DNA from: Klebsiella aerogenes KCTC 2190
Lineage (GTDB): Bacteria; Pseudomonadota; Gammaproteobacteria; Enterobacterales; Enterobacteriaceae
DNA: 64,000 bases
Assembly (NCBI RefSeq): GCF_000215745.1
Contig: NC_015663.1
Location: 3,968,001 to 4,032,000, forward strand
Direction of reading: 5' to 3'
The notes under the pieces were generated by a model, which was given only the letters and a program-made list of their open reading frames with translations, was not told the origin of the DNA and searched no databases. Shown one piece after another: positions 29,351-38,421 of this stretch. The first letter of the stretch is position 1, and each line of letters opens with the position of its first letter. A program made the position numbers and the translations under genes.

Positions 29351-30148
29351 ATGAAAGAAATTAGTTTTTACCTGGTCGATGCCTTCAGCGATCGCAATTT
29401 TGGCGGCAACGCGGCGGCGGTGTGTCCGCTCAGCGAATGGCTGCCTGATGAAACGCTTTTAAAAATGGCGCAGCAGCATAATCAATCCGAAACGGCGTTT
29501 TTTGTTCGTACCGACAGCGGCTATGAGCTGCGCTGGTTCACTACCCTTGATGAGATTAATCTCTGCGGTCACGCCACCCTCGCAGCATCGCACGTGATTT
29601 TTGAATATCTCGATCACCCTTCGGCAACCATCGTATTCAGCACCCGTTTTGTCGGTGAACTGCGGGTGACGCGCAGCGGCGATTGGCTGACGCTGGATTT
29701 CCCGGCCTGGCAAACGACGCCGGTGCGCGACGTGCCGCCGGCACTGTTCGCCGGGTTGGGTATCGATGATGCGCTGGAGGTGCGGGAAGGGCGTGATTAC
29801 CTGGTGGTGCTACGCGACCGGGCGCAGGTTGAAGCGGTACGACCGAATATGGCGCTGCTGGAGACGCTGGATAAGCGGATTTGCATCAGCGCCGCCGACG
29901 AGGAGTACGATTTTGTCAGCCGCTTTTTCTGTCCCGGTGATGGGGTGCCGGAGGATCCGGTAACCGGTTCAACCCACAGTATGCTGATCCCCTACTGGGG
30001 AGCGAAGCTCAATAAAACCGACCTGCTGGCGCGCCAGGTGTCGGCGCGCAGCGGCGAGCTGCGCTGCCAGTGGCGCGATGACCGCGTATTGATTAGCGGC
30101 CAGGCGACCACCTATCTGCGCGGCACGGTCTATTTGCGCGAAAGTTAA
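29351..30148 (+). CDS. PhzF-family isomerase/epimerase-like protein
   Basis: The 265-residue protein has the PhzF fold of two similar half-barrels. The N-terminal block YLVDAFSDRNFGGNAAAV, the catalytic-glutamate motif QSETAFF and LCGHATLAASHV are all present, with the matching half-site GVPEDPVTGSTHSML late in the chain. Relatives include YddE and phenazine-biosynthesis PhzF; most have no known substrate. It is a single gene with GGGGAG before the ATG; no phenazine genes are near. Confidence 0.9.
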   Translation: MKEISFYLVDAFSDRNFGGNAAAVCPLSEWLPDETLLKMAQQHNQSETAFFVRTDSGYELRWFTTLDEINLCGHATLAASHVIFEYLDHPSATIVFSTRFVGELRVTRSGDWLTLDFPAWQTTPVRDVPPALFAGLGIDDALEVREGRDYLVVLRDRAQVEAVRPNMALLETLDKRICISAADEEYDFVSRFFCPGDGVPEDPVTGSTHSMLIPYWGAKLNKTDLLARQVSARSGELRCQWRDDRVLISGQATTYLRGTVYLRES

Positions 30149-30189
30149 CGTTAGTTTCCCCGGCTGACGCAGCGCTTAGCCGGGCAATC

Positions 30190-30858
30190 CTAACTAAGCG
30201 AGGCGCCGCCGCACATTACCAGCTCTTGTCCGGTCATGGCCGCGGCCTCTTCGCTAAGAAGCCAGCTCACCAGCGACACCACTTCCTGTGGCTTAATCAA
30301 TCTACCGAGCGGCGGCGTCTTCGGCGGCGAACTCTCCCGCCCTGGCTGGCGCAGCATTGGCGTATCGGTGGCGCCGGGGGCGACCACGTTAACGGTAATG
30401 CCCGCCGCGGCAAGTTCCGCCGCCCAGCTTCTCGCCAGCGCCGCTTTGGTTGCCGTATACTGAGAACGGCCTGCCGCTCCGCGAGAGGTTCGGCTACCCA
30501 AAAGGATAATCCGACCGCCGCGGCTCATAACGGGCGCAAAGCGGTTGGCTAAGGTCTGCGCTGCATCCACATGCAGACGCCATAACGTCTCGCCACGCAG
30601 TGTGTCAAGTTCTCCTAGCGGCGCCGCCGCCATCATACCGGCGGCATGGATAATCGCCTGCGGCGTCGGTACCGACGACAGAGCATCAACCAGCTCCTGG
30701 CGGTCGCTCAAATCGACTGCCAGATGCCTGAAGCCTTCATGAGCGAATGGCGGCGCGGAGCGGCTTAGCCCGAGCACCTGCCAGCCCTCCGCCAGCAGTT
30801 GCCCCACAATCGCCGCGCCGATCCCCGAACTGGCGCCTGTGACCAGTGCCTGCTTCAT
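30190..30858 (-). CDS. SDR family oxidoreductase
   Basis: A 222-residue short-chain dehydrogenase. Cofactor motif TGASSGIG at residues 7-14, the NNAG-like motif is HAAG near residue 72, catalytic Ser in LLGSRTS and Tyr/Lys in YTATK. It is the last gene of the minus-strand operon, overlapping the YhcH-like gene by four bases (ATGA), so it is translationally coupled. It probably oxidises or reduces a sugar intermediate of that pathway. Confidence 0.85.
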   Translation of the reverse strand: MKQALVTGASSGIGAAIVGQLLAEGWQVLGLSRSAPPFAHEGFRHLAVDLSDRQELVDALSSVPTPQAIIHAAGMMAAAPLGELDTLRGETLWRLHVDAAQTLANRFAPVMSRGGRIILLGSRTSRGAAGRSQYTATKAALARSWAAELAAAGITVNVVAPGATDTPMLRQPGRESSPPKTPPLGRLIKPQEVVSLVSWLLSEEAAAMTGQELVMCGGASLS

Positions 30859-31328
30859 GGCGCCTCCAGCATGCTGCGCGGTACTTTAAACACCGCTTTC
30901 CTCACCGGGGCGGGTGTTGCAAAGGCGCATAGCGCCTGGTGTGGTTCGCCGGGCAGAAAGACCGCGAAGTCGCCGGCATGCAAATGCAGCGTGACGCTTT
31001 GCGGCGTCTGCTGGCTGATAAAGAGATCTGGTTTGCGTTGTTCATCGTCGGGTTGGCCGCTGTACAGCGTACCGGCATGAATAGTCTCCTTTCCGCTTAA
31101 AATGACCTGAATATCGGCCCACTGGTGGTGGTATTCGGTATGTCGCTGTTCTGCCGCCTGGGTTTGCGCGGTGCCGATGGTGCAGTACCAGTCGCTATCA
31201 GCAGGCTGAAAGCGACCATCTTCACGGGCTGTCAGGGCGGCAAGAGAACATTCAGGACGGCTGAGGATTTGCCGTAACGCCAGTGGCAACCCCGCCTGAG
31301 GCAGGGCGTTCAGATTACCGATGATCAT
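30855..31328 (-). CDS. YhcH/YjgK/YiaL family protein (NanQ-like)
   Basis: The 157-residue cupin-like protein belongs to DUF386, with the conserved HHQWADIQVILSGKE and a metal-type FLPGEPHQALC strand. The family includes NanQ (YhcH), an anomerase for N-acetylneuraminate, and EbgC. The frame extends seven codons further, but the ATG at 31328 has GGAG seven bases away and overlaps the sialidase-like gene stop by four bases. It sits between a sialidase-like gene and an SDR, so an anomerase role on the cluster sugar is plausible. Confidence 0.85.
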   Translation of the reverse strand: MIIGNLNALPQAGLPLALRQILSRPECSLAALTAREDGRFQPADSDWYCTIGTAQTQAAEQRHTEYHHQWADIQVILSGKETIHAGTLYSGQPDDEQRKPDLFISQQTPQSVTLHLHAGDFAVFLPGEPHQALCAFATPAPVRKAVFKVPRSMLEAP

Positions 31329-32491
31329 GCGATTTCTCCTTTCACCCACTGCGGCGATACGCGGATATACTTGATGGCCTGTCGGTACCAGGTATAGGCA
31401 ATGTGTAAATTACCGTCTTCACCCTGTTTAATACTGGGGTAGGAGAATTCGCGGTTCAGTTTTTGTTCGGAATTGTTGGTCATACAGTAGCCGTCACCCT
31501 CATCAAGGTTGCGCATCCATGGCCAGCTTTTACCGCCGTCAGCGGAAATCGCCACGGTCATTGGCGCACGCGGTGCGCCCCAGAAGGCGGTTTTGCCAGT
31601 GCGTTCAGGCTCTTTACGACCGTCATCATCTTCTATTTCATCGTATAACGATGCCCGACGCTCGCTGGCGCCTGCTGCGCTCATGTTATTGAACACCAGT
31701 GCCAGATCGCCGTTGCTCAGCGTGGTAACCTGAATGGACGAGTTATTGTTTGGCAGCGTGGTGGGGATCGGCGCTGACCAGCTTTCGCCAAAATCTGTCG
31801 ACCGGCTGTACCAGATATGATCGGCCCAGCGGCTGCGGAAGAAGGCGACCAGCGAGCCATCGGCCAGCGGGGTGATATTCATATGCACGCAGCCGAGGCT
31901 CTGCGGTACCGCCACGTCGCGCCAGCTCTTGCCGCCATCGGCTGAGATTTTTACCGCGCTCACATCATCGTTACCGACCCATTTCTCCCCCGGCCGGGTA
32001 CGACAATAGAAAACCGGCAGCAACCAGTTACCGTTGGGCATCACGCTGATGGGTTGCCGAATAAAGGTGCCGGGTTCATCGAGCAGGGTGGCTATTGCTC
32101 CCCAGTGTTTTCCGCCATCGCGCGACTGGCGATAACGCACAATAGCGGTGTCCTGATTGCCGGCGTGCTGCGCGGTCCATAATAGCCACAGCACGCCATC
32201 TGGAGCCTGAAACAGCACCGGGTTTTGTTCCGAACGCTGCGGATCGTCGGATAACTTTACTGCTTCGCTCCACGTTGTGGCGCCCGGCGCTAAACGCGCC
32301 CCCCAGACTGAAATATCCGCTTTTCCTTCCTGCGAACCCCCGAACCATACGCACAGCAGCGTGCCATCGGGCAGCGGCAAAAGATTGGCGGCATGGTTTT
32401 GCGGGCAGCCGGAGGGCAACATTGCCCATGCCAGATGAGGATCCTGTTGGTGTTGGCGAATTACGCCGTCAAAAGTTGGGGTGGTGGTCAT
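31325..32491 (-). CDS. Sialidase-like six-bladed propeller protein (Asp-box repeats)
   Basis: The 388-residue protein carries four Asp-box repeats, SRDGGKHW, SADGGKSW, STDFGESW and SADGGKSW, spread through the chain, typical of sialidase-fold glycosidases. No signal peptide or membrane segment is present, so it should act in the cytosol on an imported oligosaccharide or glycoside. Arginine-triad residues of true sialidases cannot be assigned by eye; the family also contains other propeller glycosidases and lyases. It starts two bases after the symporter stop in a tight operon. Confidence 0.82.
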   Translation of the reverse strand: MTTTPTFDGVIRQHQQDPHLAWAMLPSGCPQNHAANLLPLPDGTLLCVWFGGSQEGKADISVWGARLAPGATTWSEAVKLSDDPQRSEQNPVLFQAPDGVLWLLWTAQHAGNQDTAIVRYRQSRDGGKHWGAIATLLDEPGTFIRQPISVMPNGNWLLPVFYCRTRPGEKWVGNDDVSAVKISADGGKSWRDVAVPQSLGCVHMNITPLADGSLVAFFRSRWADHIWYSRSTDFGESWSAPIPTTLPNNNSSIQVTTLSNGDLALVFNNMSAAGASERRASLYDEIEDDDGRKEPERTGKTAFWGAPRAPMTVAISADGGKSWPWMRNLDEGDGYCMTNNSEQKLNREFSYPSIKQGEDGNLHIAYTWYRQAIKYIRVSPQWVKGEIA

Positions 32492-32493
32492 TT

Positions 32494-33906
32494 TTACACT
32501 CCACGTTGTTCAATGGGGGCCGGGGATGATTGTTGCGCTTTATTGGGGATCAGGCGGTCGATAACCATAATCAGGGCCGGGGTGATCAGCGCGATGTACA
32601 TGTTATTGATGCCGAACGGATCGCCGAGCAAATACCACGCCGAAGTCACCACGCAGGCGCCGATAAGGCCAGCGTTCGCGCCGCGGGCGCTCTTAAAGAA
32701 CGGCGCATAGAAGGCGATGACCGCGACGACGGTGATAGAGAGCCTGATGGCGCGGGTAAAGAAGGAGAGCTTCAGCACTTCCGGGACCAGCAGCACAAAA
32801 ATAAGCGGCAGAAAACCGATGATCAGCGAGGCCCAACGGGTGGCTTTAAACTCCTGCTCCGGCGTTGGATTGCGCCACGGCACGTAAAAATCTTTTACCA
32901 CCAGCGAGGCAATCGCCAGGGCAACGGTACTGACGCTAACGAAAATTGAAGCAACAAGTGACGTTGTCACTAACCCGGCAAGCCACGGGTTCATATCTTG
33001 CAGAAACACCGGCAGGGCGTACAGGCTGTTGATTTCCGGGTGTAAAAACTTCGCCGCCACGCCGATAATGGCGATCGCGAAGGCGATAGGCAGGCAGAAG
33101 AAAAAGGCAATCCAGGTAGAGCGTTTCGCCGATTTTACGTTTTTGGTCGAACTGATCGCCTGAATGACAAACTGGGTACAGAAGATGGAGCCGATGGTGC
33201 CGATAAGCCAGGCGCAGATCGTGCCGGCGCCAAAATTACCATCCCAGGTCCAGTAGTAATCTGGCATTTTCTCGATCATTGGCGTAAAACCGCCGGTTTT
33301 TGCCAACGCGAAACCCATAATAATAAGCAGGCCGGCATATTTTAAAGCGCTGTGCAGCATGGTGACCCAGGCCACGCCTTTCATACCGCCAAAGGCAAAA
33401 TAGAAAGTACTGACGATGGCGGTAATAAACGCCGCGAGGGGTAAATTGATTTTTAATACCGTGGAAATTGCCGCCGCGCCGCTGACGTAGTTACCGACGT
33501 TCACCAGCAACAGGGCGTAAATCATAATAATGGAAATAATATTCTTGGTGCTGGTGCCGTATTTCTCGGCAATCGCCCCGGAAATAGTAATTTTGCCAGT
33601 GTTATAGATGCGCTTAACCAGTATCAGGCCAAATAGTGGAAAGCCAATGGCGGCGCCCAACACCGACCAGGAGGCGGCAATCCCGCTCTCAAAGGCGGCC
33701 TGTGCGGTTCCGATAGTGGACTTGGCGCCGATATATTCCGACATCAGTAGGATACCGACAATAAAGGCTGGCATCGCGCGCGAGCCCTCCATAAAATCCC
33801 CGGAGTTTTTACTTCTAATACGGAACGTCAGCCAGGTGGTAAATAAGATATAGGCGATGACAATGCCAACAATAATAAAGGTATCTTCAGTGGTAAAATG
33901 ATTCAT
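32494..33906 (-). CDS. Sodium:solute symporter (SSS family)
   Basis: A 470-residue, about 13-helix permease of the SSS family, which also includes sialic-acid (SiaT/STM1128 type), proline and glucose symporters. The region SGDFMEGSRAMPAFIVG and the sodium-site helix LLMSEYIGAKSTIGTAQAAF are typical. It is the transporter of the minus-strand operon and probably imports the substrate of the sialidase-like and aldolase enzymes. A 72-bp gap separates it from the aldolase gene. Confidence 0.88.
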   Translation of the reverse strand: MNHFTTEDTFIIVGIVIAYILFTTWLTFRIRSKNSGDFMEGSRAMPAFIVGILLMSEYIGAKSTIGTAQAAFESGIAASWSVLGAAIGFPLFGLILVKRIYNTGKITISGAIAEKYGTSTKNIISIIMIYALLLVNVGNYVSGAAAISTVLKINLPLAAFITAIVSTFYFAFGGMKGVAWVTMLHSALKYAGLLIIMGFALAKTGGFTPMIEKMPDYYWTWDGNFGAGTICAWLIGTIGSIFCTQFVIQAISSTKNVKSAKRSTWIAFFFCLPIAFAIAIIGVAAKFLHPEINSLYALPVFLQDMNPWLAGLVTTSLVASIFVSVSTVALAIASLVVKDFYVPWRNPTPEQEFKATRWASLIIGFLPLIFVLLVPEVLKLSFFTRAIRLSITVVAVIAFYAPFFKSARGANAGLIGACVVTSAWYLLGDPFGINNMYIALITPALIMVIDRLIPNKAQQSSPAPIEQRGV

Positions 33907-33978
33907 CTTAGCCTCTCTTTGGGCGTACGAATCCTGGGCACGCAGGTGCCCGGTCTATTTTGTTGAAGAAGCGCAGGC

Positions 33979-34863
33979 TTAATTAAGATACTGCGCGATG
34001 ATTCCACGTATTTGCTGCAGTTGAGATGCGCTAAACTGCACCGCGTAGCGGCTATCGCCGACCTCATGGCCCATCAGCTGCAATGCTTTTTTCACCGCGG
34101 CGGGGGAAAAGGCGACTTTGTAGAGATCGGTACGCAGGCCGGTGACGTTTTCCTGCGCCAGCCTGGAGGCTTCAATATCGCCTGCCTGGAAGGTTGACCA
34201 AATCGCGTTAATCTCTCGTGGCGCAACGTTAGCCAACCCGGAAATGCACGCTGAACAACCGTCAACGAAACCCTGATGAATCAGCGAATCCGGCCCGTTC
34301 AGGACATTAAAACCGTCGATATCCTTCACCGCATCAAGAAAGCCCTTAAGACTCTCATAACTACCGGCGCTATCTTTGATGCCAATGATGTTGCCATGCG
34401 CAGCCAGCTGACGTGCGGTTTGCGGTTCAATGGTGTTACCGGTGCGCGCCGGGATGTTATACAGAAATACCGGTACGCTCAGCGCATCAGCGATCGCCGT
34501 GTAGTGGCTTACCAGCTCATCTTGTTTTAGCGGCACGAACCACGGGGTGATGACGGACACCGCGTCGACGCCTGACTTTGCTATCTGCTGGCCAAGACGA
34601 ATGGTTTCCCGCGTCGACACTTCGCCAATATGCGCCACCACCGGCGCGCGTCCGGCAACCGCCTCGACGCAGGTTTCGGCAACAGCTATTTTTTCCGCTT
34701 CATTGAGGACGAAAAACTCGCCGTTGGTTCCGCCGCAAAAAATGCCATTACCGGCGGCCAGCTGTCGTTCTACCTGTTGGCGCAGCGCCGTCAAATTAAG
34801 TTCACCGCTGGCGGTAAAGGGGGTAACAATGGCGGTTAACACGCCGCGAATGGAATGATGCAT
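33979..34863 (-). CDS. DapA-family aldolase (2-keto-3-deoxy acid lyase type)
   Basis: The 294-residue TIM barrel has the family features: GGTNGEFFVL phosphate/carboxylate loop, catalytic tyrosine in YNIPARTG and Schiff-base Lys163 in IGIKDSAGS. DapA itself is excluded by context, and the sequence looks closer to YagE/KDG-aldolase or other pyruvate-releasing lyases than to N-acetylneuraminate lyase. It would cleave a 2-keto-3-deoxy acid into pyruvate and an aldehyde. It directly abuts the alcohol dehydrogenase gene. Confidence 0.87.
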   Translation of the reverse strand: MHHSIRGVLTAIVTPFTASGELNLTALRQQVERQLAAGNGIFCGGTNGEFFVLNEAEKIAVAETCVEAVAGRAPVVAHIGEVSTRETIRLGQQIAKSGVDAVSVITPWFVPLKQDELVSHYTAIADALSVPVFLYNIPARTGNTIEPQTARQLAAHGNIIGIKDSAGSYESLKGFLDAVKDIDGFNVLNGPDSLIHQGFVDGCSACISGLANVAPREINAIWSTFQAGDIEASRLAQENVTGLRTDLYKVAFSPAAVKKALQLMGHEVGDSRYAVQFSASQLQQIRGIIAQYLN

Positions 34864-36030
34864 TTATTTCTCTTCTCCCTGATGAGATGACTGTGGAAAC
34901 AGCGTCTGGTAAATCGCCTGGACTTCGTCCTGGTTCACGCTGCATGGGGCATTATTCATTAATCGTTTTACTTCCAGCGCCGCGGCGCTTAGCGTTTCAA
35001 TACTCTCTGGTGGTACACCCAGCGCGGCGAGGTTGTCCGGCAGCGCCAGGCGTTTCACCAGTTGCGCCAGCCAGCGGACCAGCGCATGAGATTTCTCTTC
35101 GTTATTCAAGGTCAGATCGGCGTCCGGGATCAGATCCCAGACCTGAGCGAATTTATCCACCGCGTGCGGGCGTACGACCTGCATACAGGGGGCCAGCAGA
35201 ATGGCGTTCGCGACGCCGTGCGGCAGATGCCAGGTGCCGCCAAGCGGGTAGGAGAGCGCGTGCACCAGATGCGTGCCGGCATGATTGATAGCCACGCCGC
35301 CATAGTACGAGGCCCACAGCATCTCCAGTTTCGCCGTAAGATCCTGCGGGTGGGTCACGGAACGCTCAATATGCCGCACCAGCTTATGCAGGCCGATTAA
35401 GGCGGCGTTATCGCTCACCGGGTTAGCGACGGTTGAAGTAAAGCACTCCAGTAGATGACACAGCGCATCGATGCCGGTGGAGGCGGCAATGGCCGCAGGC
35501 ATGCTGGTGGTCAGTTCCGGCAACAGAGCCACGAAATCCGGCAGCAGTACCGGGGAGATAATCCCCACTTTGGTATTACGTTCGGGAATAGCCAGGATGG
35601 CGTTTGGTGTCGCTTCCGAGCCGGTGCCTGCGGTGGCGGGTATCAGCAGCGATGCCAGACGCAGGCGCGGTTTCTCGCTGTCGATCAGCGCGTTGAGCGC
35701 AGGGGAGGCGGGATGAAGTAATACCGAGAGCAGTTTCGCCACGTCGAGGACGCTGCCGCCGCCGATACCGACGACCATCTCCGGTTGCGCTCCCGCAAGT
35801 TGGGCAACAATTTGCGCCACGTCATGTTGGCTGGGCTCTGCCGGTACGGAATCCACGATCCTCACATCAACGTTATTCTCGCCCAGCAGATGTTGGATCT
35901 GTTTGGTCGCTGCCAACTTACCAACGTTCGCATCGGTGACCAGTAAAATGCGCTTTTTACCTGCCAGCACTGGCTTCAGGGCTGATATGGCGCCCGCGCC
36001 GCTGATAATCGTGCTGTTAATCGTCGCCAC
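34864..36030 (-). CDS. Iron-containing alcohol dehydrogenase
   Basis: The 388-residue group III dehydrogenase has GGGSVLDVAKL (NAD loop, near residue 95), TAGTGSEATPNA, and metal-site histidines in DALCHLLECF and LPHGVANAILL. Such enzymes reduce small aldehydes (lactaldehyde, glycolaldehyde, propanediol pathway) or oxidise hydroxy acids. It is the first gene of the minus-strand operon; an aldehyde released by the adjacent aldolase is its likely substrate. Confidence 0.88.
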   Translation of the reverse strand: MATINSTIISGAGAISALKPVLAGKKRILLVTDANVGKLAATKQIQHLLGENNVDVRIVDSVPAEPSQHDVAQIVAQLAGAQPEMVVGIGGGSVLDVAKLLSVLLHPASPALNALIDSEKPRLRLASLLIPATAGTGSEATPNAILAIPERNTKVGIISPVLLPDFVALLPELTTSMPAAIAASTGIDALCHLLECFTSTVANPVSDNAALIGLHKLVRHIERSVTHPQDLTAKLEMLWASYYGGVAINHAGTHLVHALSYPLGGTWHLPHGVANAILLAPCMQVVRPHAVDKFAQVWDLIPDADLTLNNEEKSHALVRWLAQLVKRLALPDNLAALGVPPESIETLSAAALEVKRLMNNAPCSVNQDEVQAIYQTLFPQSSHQGEEK

Positions 36031-36050
36031 GTCTCACTCCTCTATTGTTA

Positions 36051-36066
36051 TGATTGAATTCAATCA
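36051..36066. promoter_or_regulatory. Perfect 16-bp palindrome, operator candidate 1
   Basis: TGATTGAATTCAATCA is identical to its reverse complement. It lies 21 bp upstream of the Fe-ADH start, between two divergent operons. The DeoR-type protein at the end of the plus-strand arm is the likely binder. Confidence 0.75.
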
Positions 36067-36156
36067 GAATGCTTAGTGTTCACTCATTTTAATGAGCAAA
36101 AGTTATAATTTATACGGACGTTTAATAACTTGAGCTTGCTCACATTTAATCAAATA

Positions 36157-36172
36157 TGATTGAATATAATCA
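36157..36172. promoter_or_regulatory. Near-palindrome, operator candidate 2
   Basis: TGATTGAATATAATCA matches the site at 36051-36066 in 14 of 16 positions and lies 34 bp before the DUF1537 gene. Centre-to-centre distance is 106 bp, about ten helical turns, which allows looping. Confidence 0.7.
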
Positions 36173-36205
36173 TTAACGATTCAAATAAGCGATGAAGGAA
36201 AGAGA

Positions 36206-37441
36206 ATGAGCTGCGGCGATAACCCTGTTCTGGTGCTGGCAGATGACTTTACCGGGGCCAATGATGCTGGTGTCAGTCTGGCGGAAGCGGGCCTGGCGGT
36301 TGAGGTGGCCTTTAACGCCGGCCATCAGTCCACCACCCGGGCGTTGGTCCTCAATAGCGATAGTCGGGCGCTTTCCAGGGCGCAGGCTGCAGAGAAAGTG
36401 AACGCAGTACTCCGTGATGCGGCAAATTTCGCCGCCGTCTGGCAGGTGAAGAAAATCGACTCCACCCTGCGCGGCAATCCCGGCGCGGAACTGGAGGCGA
36501 TGATGCGTGCGCGGAGCTGCTCTGTCGCGGTTGTCGCGCCTGCCTTTCCGGATGCAGGGCGTATAACCCGCGGGGGGCGCTGCTATGTCCACGGCGTAGC
36601 GCTTAATGAAACAGAATTCGCCAGCGACCCCAAAACCCCGGTCACTAGCGCCGATATTGGGCAATTGCTCGCCATGCAGAGCCAACTGCCGTGCCGTTCG
36701 CTTGACGTGCGACAGCTGGCAGCCGCCCTTGCGGAAGAGAGCGACCAACCACGAGTGTTGATTATAGATGCCGAAGAAGACGAGCAGCTGGATGAGGTTA
36801 TCGCCGCGGTAGCCAGTCGCGCGCGGCAAACGCTGCTGGTGGGCTCTGCGGGGATCTGCGAGGCGCTGGCGCGCTATCTGCGCCGGGATGCGGCCGGGCC
36901 GTTGCTGGCGGTGGTCGGCTCCATGAGCGAAATAGCACAGGCTCAGGTCGCCGCTTTGGCCGGCCATCCGCGGGTCGAGCGGATCGGGATTGATACCGCC
37001 CGCGCCTTTAACGGCGACGCCCTGGCCGATGCCCGGCGAATCGCCGCGGTGCTGGCGGCAAGTCATCATTGCGTGGTTACCACCTGCGCGGACAGCGCTG
37101 CCCGGCACGGTATTGAGGCGCAGTGCCGTGAACGCGGGGTGAGCCGCGCGTCGCTGGGAGAACGGATCTGCGCTTATCTCGCGCAGGTCACCCAACTTGC
37201 CGTTGAGTTACATGCGCCCGGGGCGCTTTATCTGTCCGGCGGCGATGTCGCTATCGCCGTCGCTCATGCGCTCGGCGCGCAGGGGTTTCATATAACCGGC
37301 CGAGTGGCGCAATGCGTGCCGTACGGCCATTTTCTCGGAAGTCGCTGGCCGCGTCCGGTGATGACCAAAGCAGGGGGATTCGGTACGGAGACCACGCTGC
37401 GGGATGTCGTGAATTTTATTGAGGAGAAACTGAGTGTCTAA
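36206..37441 (+). CDS. DUF1537 four-carbon acid sugar kinase
   Basis: The 411-residue protein has the N-terminal substrate domain signature ADDFTGANDAG (residues about 12-22) and the C-terminal nucleotide-binding stretch (LYLSGGDVAIAVAHALGAQG). DUF1537 kinases phosphorylate D-threonate, L-threonate, D-erythronate or 3-oxo-tetronates at O4. Paired with a PdxA homologue, as here, the known route is threonate 4-phosphate, then oxidation and decarboxylation to dihydroxyacetone phosphate. It is first in the plus-strand arm and differs from the otnK-like kinase at 51254-52522. Confidence 0.87.
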   Translation: MSCGDNPVLVLADDFTGANDAGVSLAEAGLAVEVAFNAGHQSTTRALVLNSDSRALSRAQAAEKVNAVLRDAANFAAVWQVKKIDSTLRGNPGAELEAMMRARSCSVAVVAPAFPDAGRITRGGRCYVHGVALNETEFASDPKTPVTSADIGQLLAMQSQLPCRSLDVRQLAAALAEESDQPRVLIIDAEEDEQLDEVIAAVASRARQTLLVGSAGICEALARYLRRDAAGPLLAVVGSMSEIAQAQVAALAGHPRVERIGIDTARAFNGDALADARRIAAVLAASHHCVVTTCADSAARHGIEAQCRERGVSRASLGERICAYLAQVTQLAVELHAPGALYLSGGDVAIAVAHALGAQGFHITGRVAQCVPYGHFLGSRWPRPVMTKAGGFGTETTLRDVVNFIEEKLSV

Positions 37442-38420
37442 CATGATTGCGGTAACGATGGGCGACCCGGCGGGCATTGGTCCGGAAATTATTATTAAAT
37501 CACTGAGCGAAGGGGAACTGAGCGGTGCGCCGGTAGTGGTCGTGGGCTGCGCGCAGACGCTGCGGCGAATCCTGGCGCTGAACATTACCCCGCGTGCGGA
37601 GTTGCGGATTATTGAGCACCCGAGAGAAGCGCTGTTTTCACCCGCGACGATTAACGTGATTGATGAACCGTTAAGCGATCCGCAGGCGTTGCGGCCAGGC
37701 GAAGTCCAGGCACAGGCCGGCGATTTGGCGTATCGCTGCATCAAGCGCGCCACCGCGCTGGCGCTGGCTGGCGAAGTCAAAGCTATCGCCACCGCGCCGT
37801 TGAATAAAGAGGCGTTACATCTGGCCGGGCACCATTTCCCTGGACACACCGAACTGCTGGCCCATCTGACGCAGACCAAAGATTATGCCATGGTGCTGTA
37901 CACCGATAAGCTCAAGGTGATCCACGTTACCACCCATATCGCGCTGCGGCGTTTCCTCGATACCCTAAGCCAGTCGCGGGTGGAGACGGTTATCCGGGTT
38001 GCCGATGATTTTTTACGCCGCGTGGGGTATTCGCAGCCGCGCATCGCGGTAGCCGGAGTGAACCCGCACGCCGGTGAAAACGGTCTGTTTGGCGATGAAG
38101 AAATCCGTATCGTCGCCCCGGCCGTCGCGGCGATGGAGGCGCAGGGTATCCATGTTGTCGGACCGTGCCCGCCGGACACCGTCTTCATGCAGTGTCACGA
38201 AGGCATGTACGATATGGTGGTGGCGATGTATCACGATCAGGGGCATATTCCGCTCAAGTTGCTTGGATTTTATGATGGGGTGAATATCACCGCCGGGTTG
38301 CCGTTTATCCGCACTTCCGCGGACCACGGCACCGCCTTTGATATTGCCTGGACAGGTAAAGCGAAGTCTGAGAGCATGGCAACCTCCATTGAGCTCGCCA
38401 TGCAAATCGCACAGGAATAA
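37434..38420 (+). CDS. PdxA-like 4-phospho-hydroxyacid dehydrogenase (PdxA2 type)
   Basis: The 328-residue protein has the PdxA fold: [10 protein letters not shown] at the N-terminus and metal-ligand histidines in [16 protein letters not shown] and the HAGENGLFG loop. PdxA2-type enzymes oxidise and decarboxylate threonate or erythronate 4-phosphate to DHAP. The GTG at 37434 is eight bases from GAGGAG and overlaps the kinase gene; ATG 37443 is the alternative. Coupling to a DUF1537 kinase argues for acid-sugar catabolism rather than vitamin B6 synthesis. Confidence 0.86.
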   Translation: MSNMIAVTMGDPAGIGPEIIIKSLSEGELSGAPVVVVGCAQTLRRILALNITPRAELRIIEHPREALFSPATINVIDEPLSDPQALRPGEVQAQAGDLAYRCIKRATALALAGEVKAIATAPLNKEALHLAGHHFPGHTELLAHLTQTKDYAMVLYTDKLKVIHVTTHIALRRFLDTLSQSRVETVIRVADDFLRRVGYSQPRIAVAGVNPHAGENGLFGDEEIRIVAPAVAAMEAQGIHVVGPCPPDTVFMQCHEGMYDMVVAMYHDQGHIPLKLLGFYDGVNITAGLPFIRTSADHGTAFDIAWTGKAKSESMATSIELAMQIAQE

Positions 38421-38421
38421 C

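Noticed and set aside
33979..34863. N-acetylneuraminate lyase (NanA) as name for the DapA-family gene
   Set aside because: The context is suggestive, but the GGTNGEFF and YNIPARTG motifs look closer to KDG-aldolase/YagE-type members; a specific name is not justified.
36173..37195. 340-codon minus-strand open frame opposite the DUF1537 kinase
   Set aside because: Arg/Gly/His-rich shadow translation of a GC-rich gene, no domain features, and it would run through the operator region.
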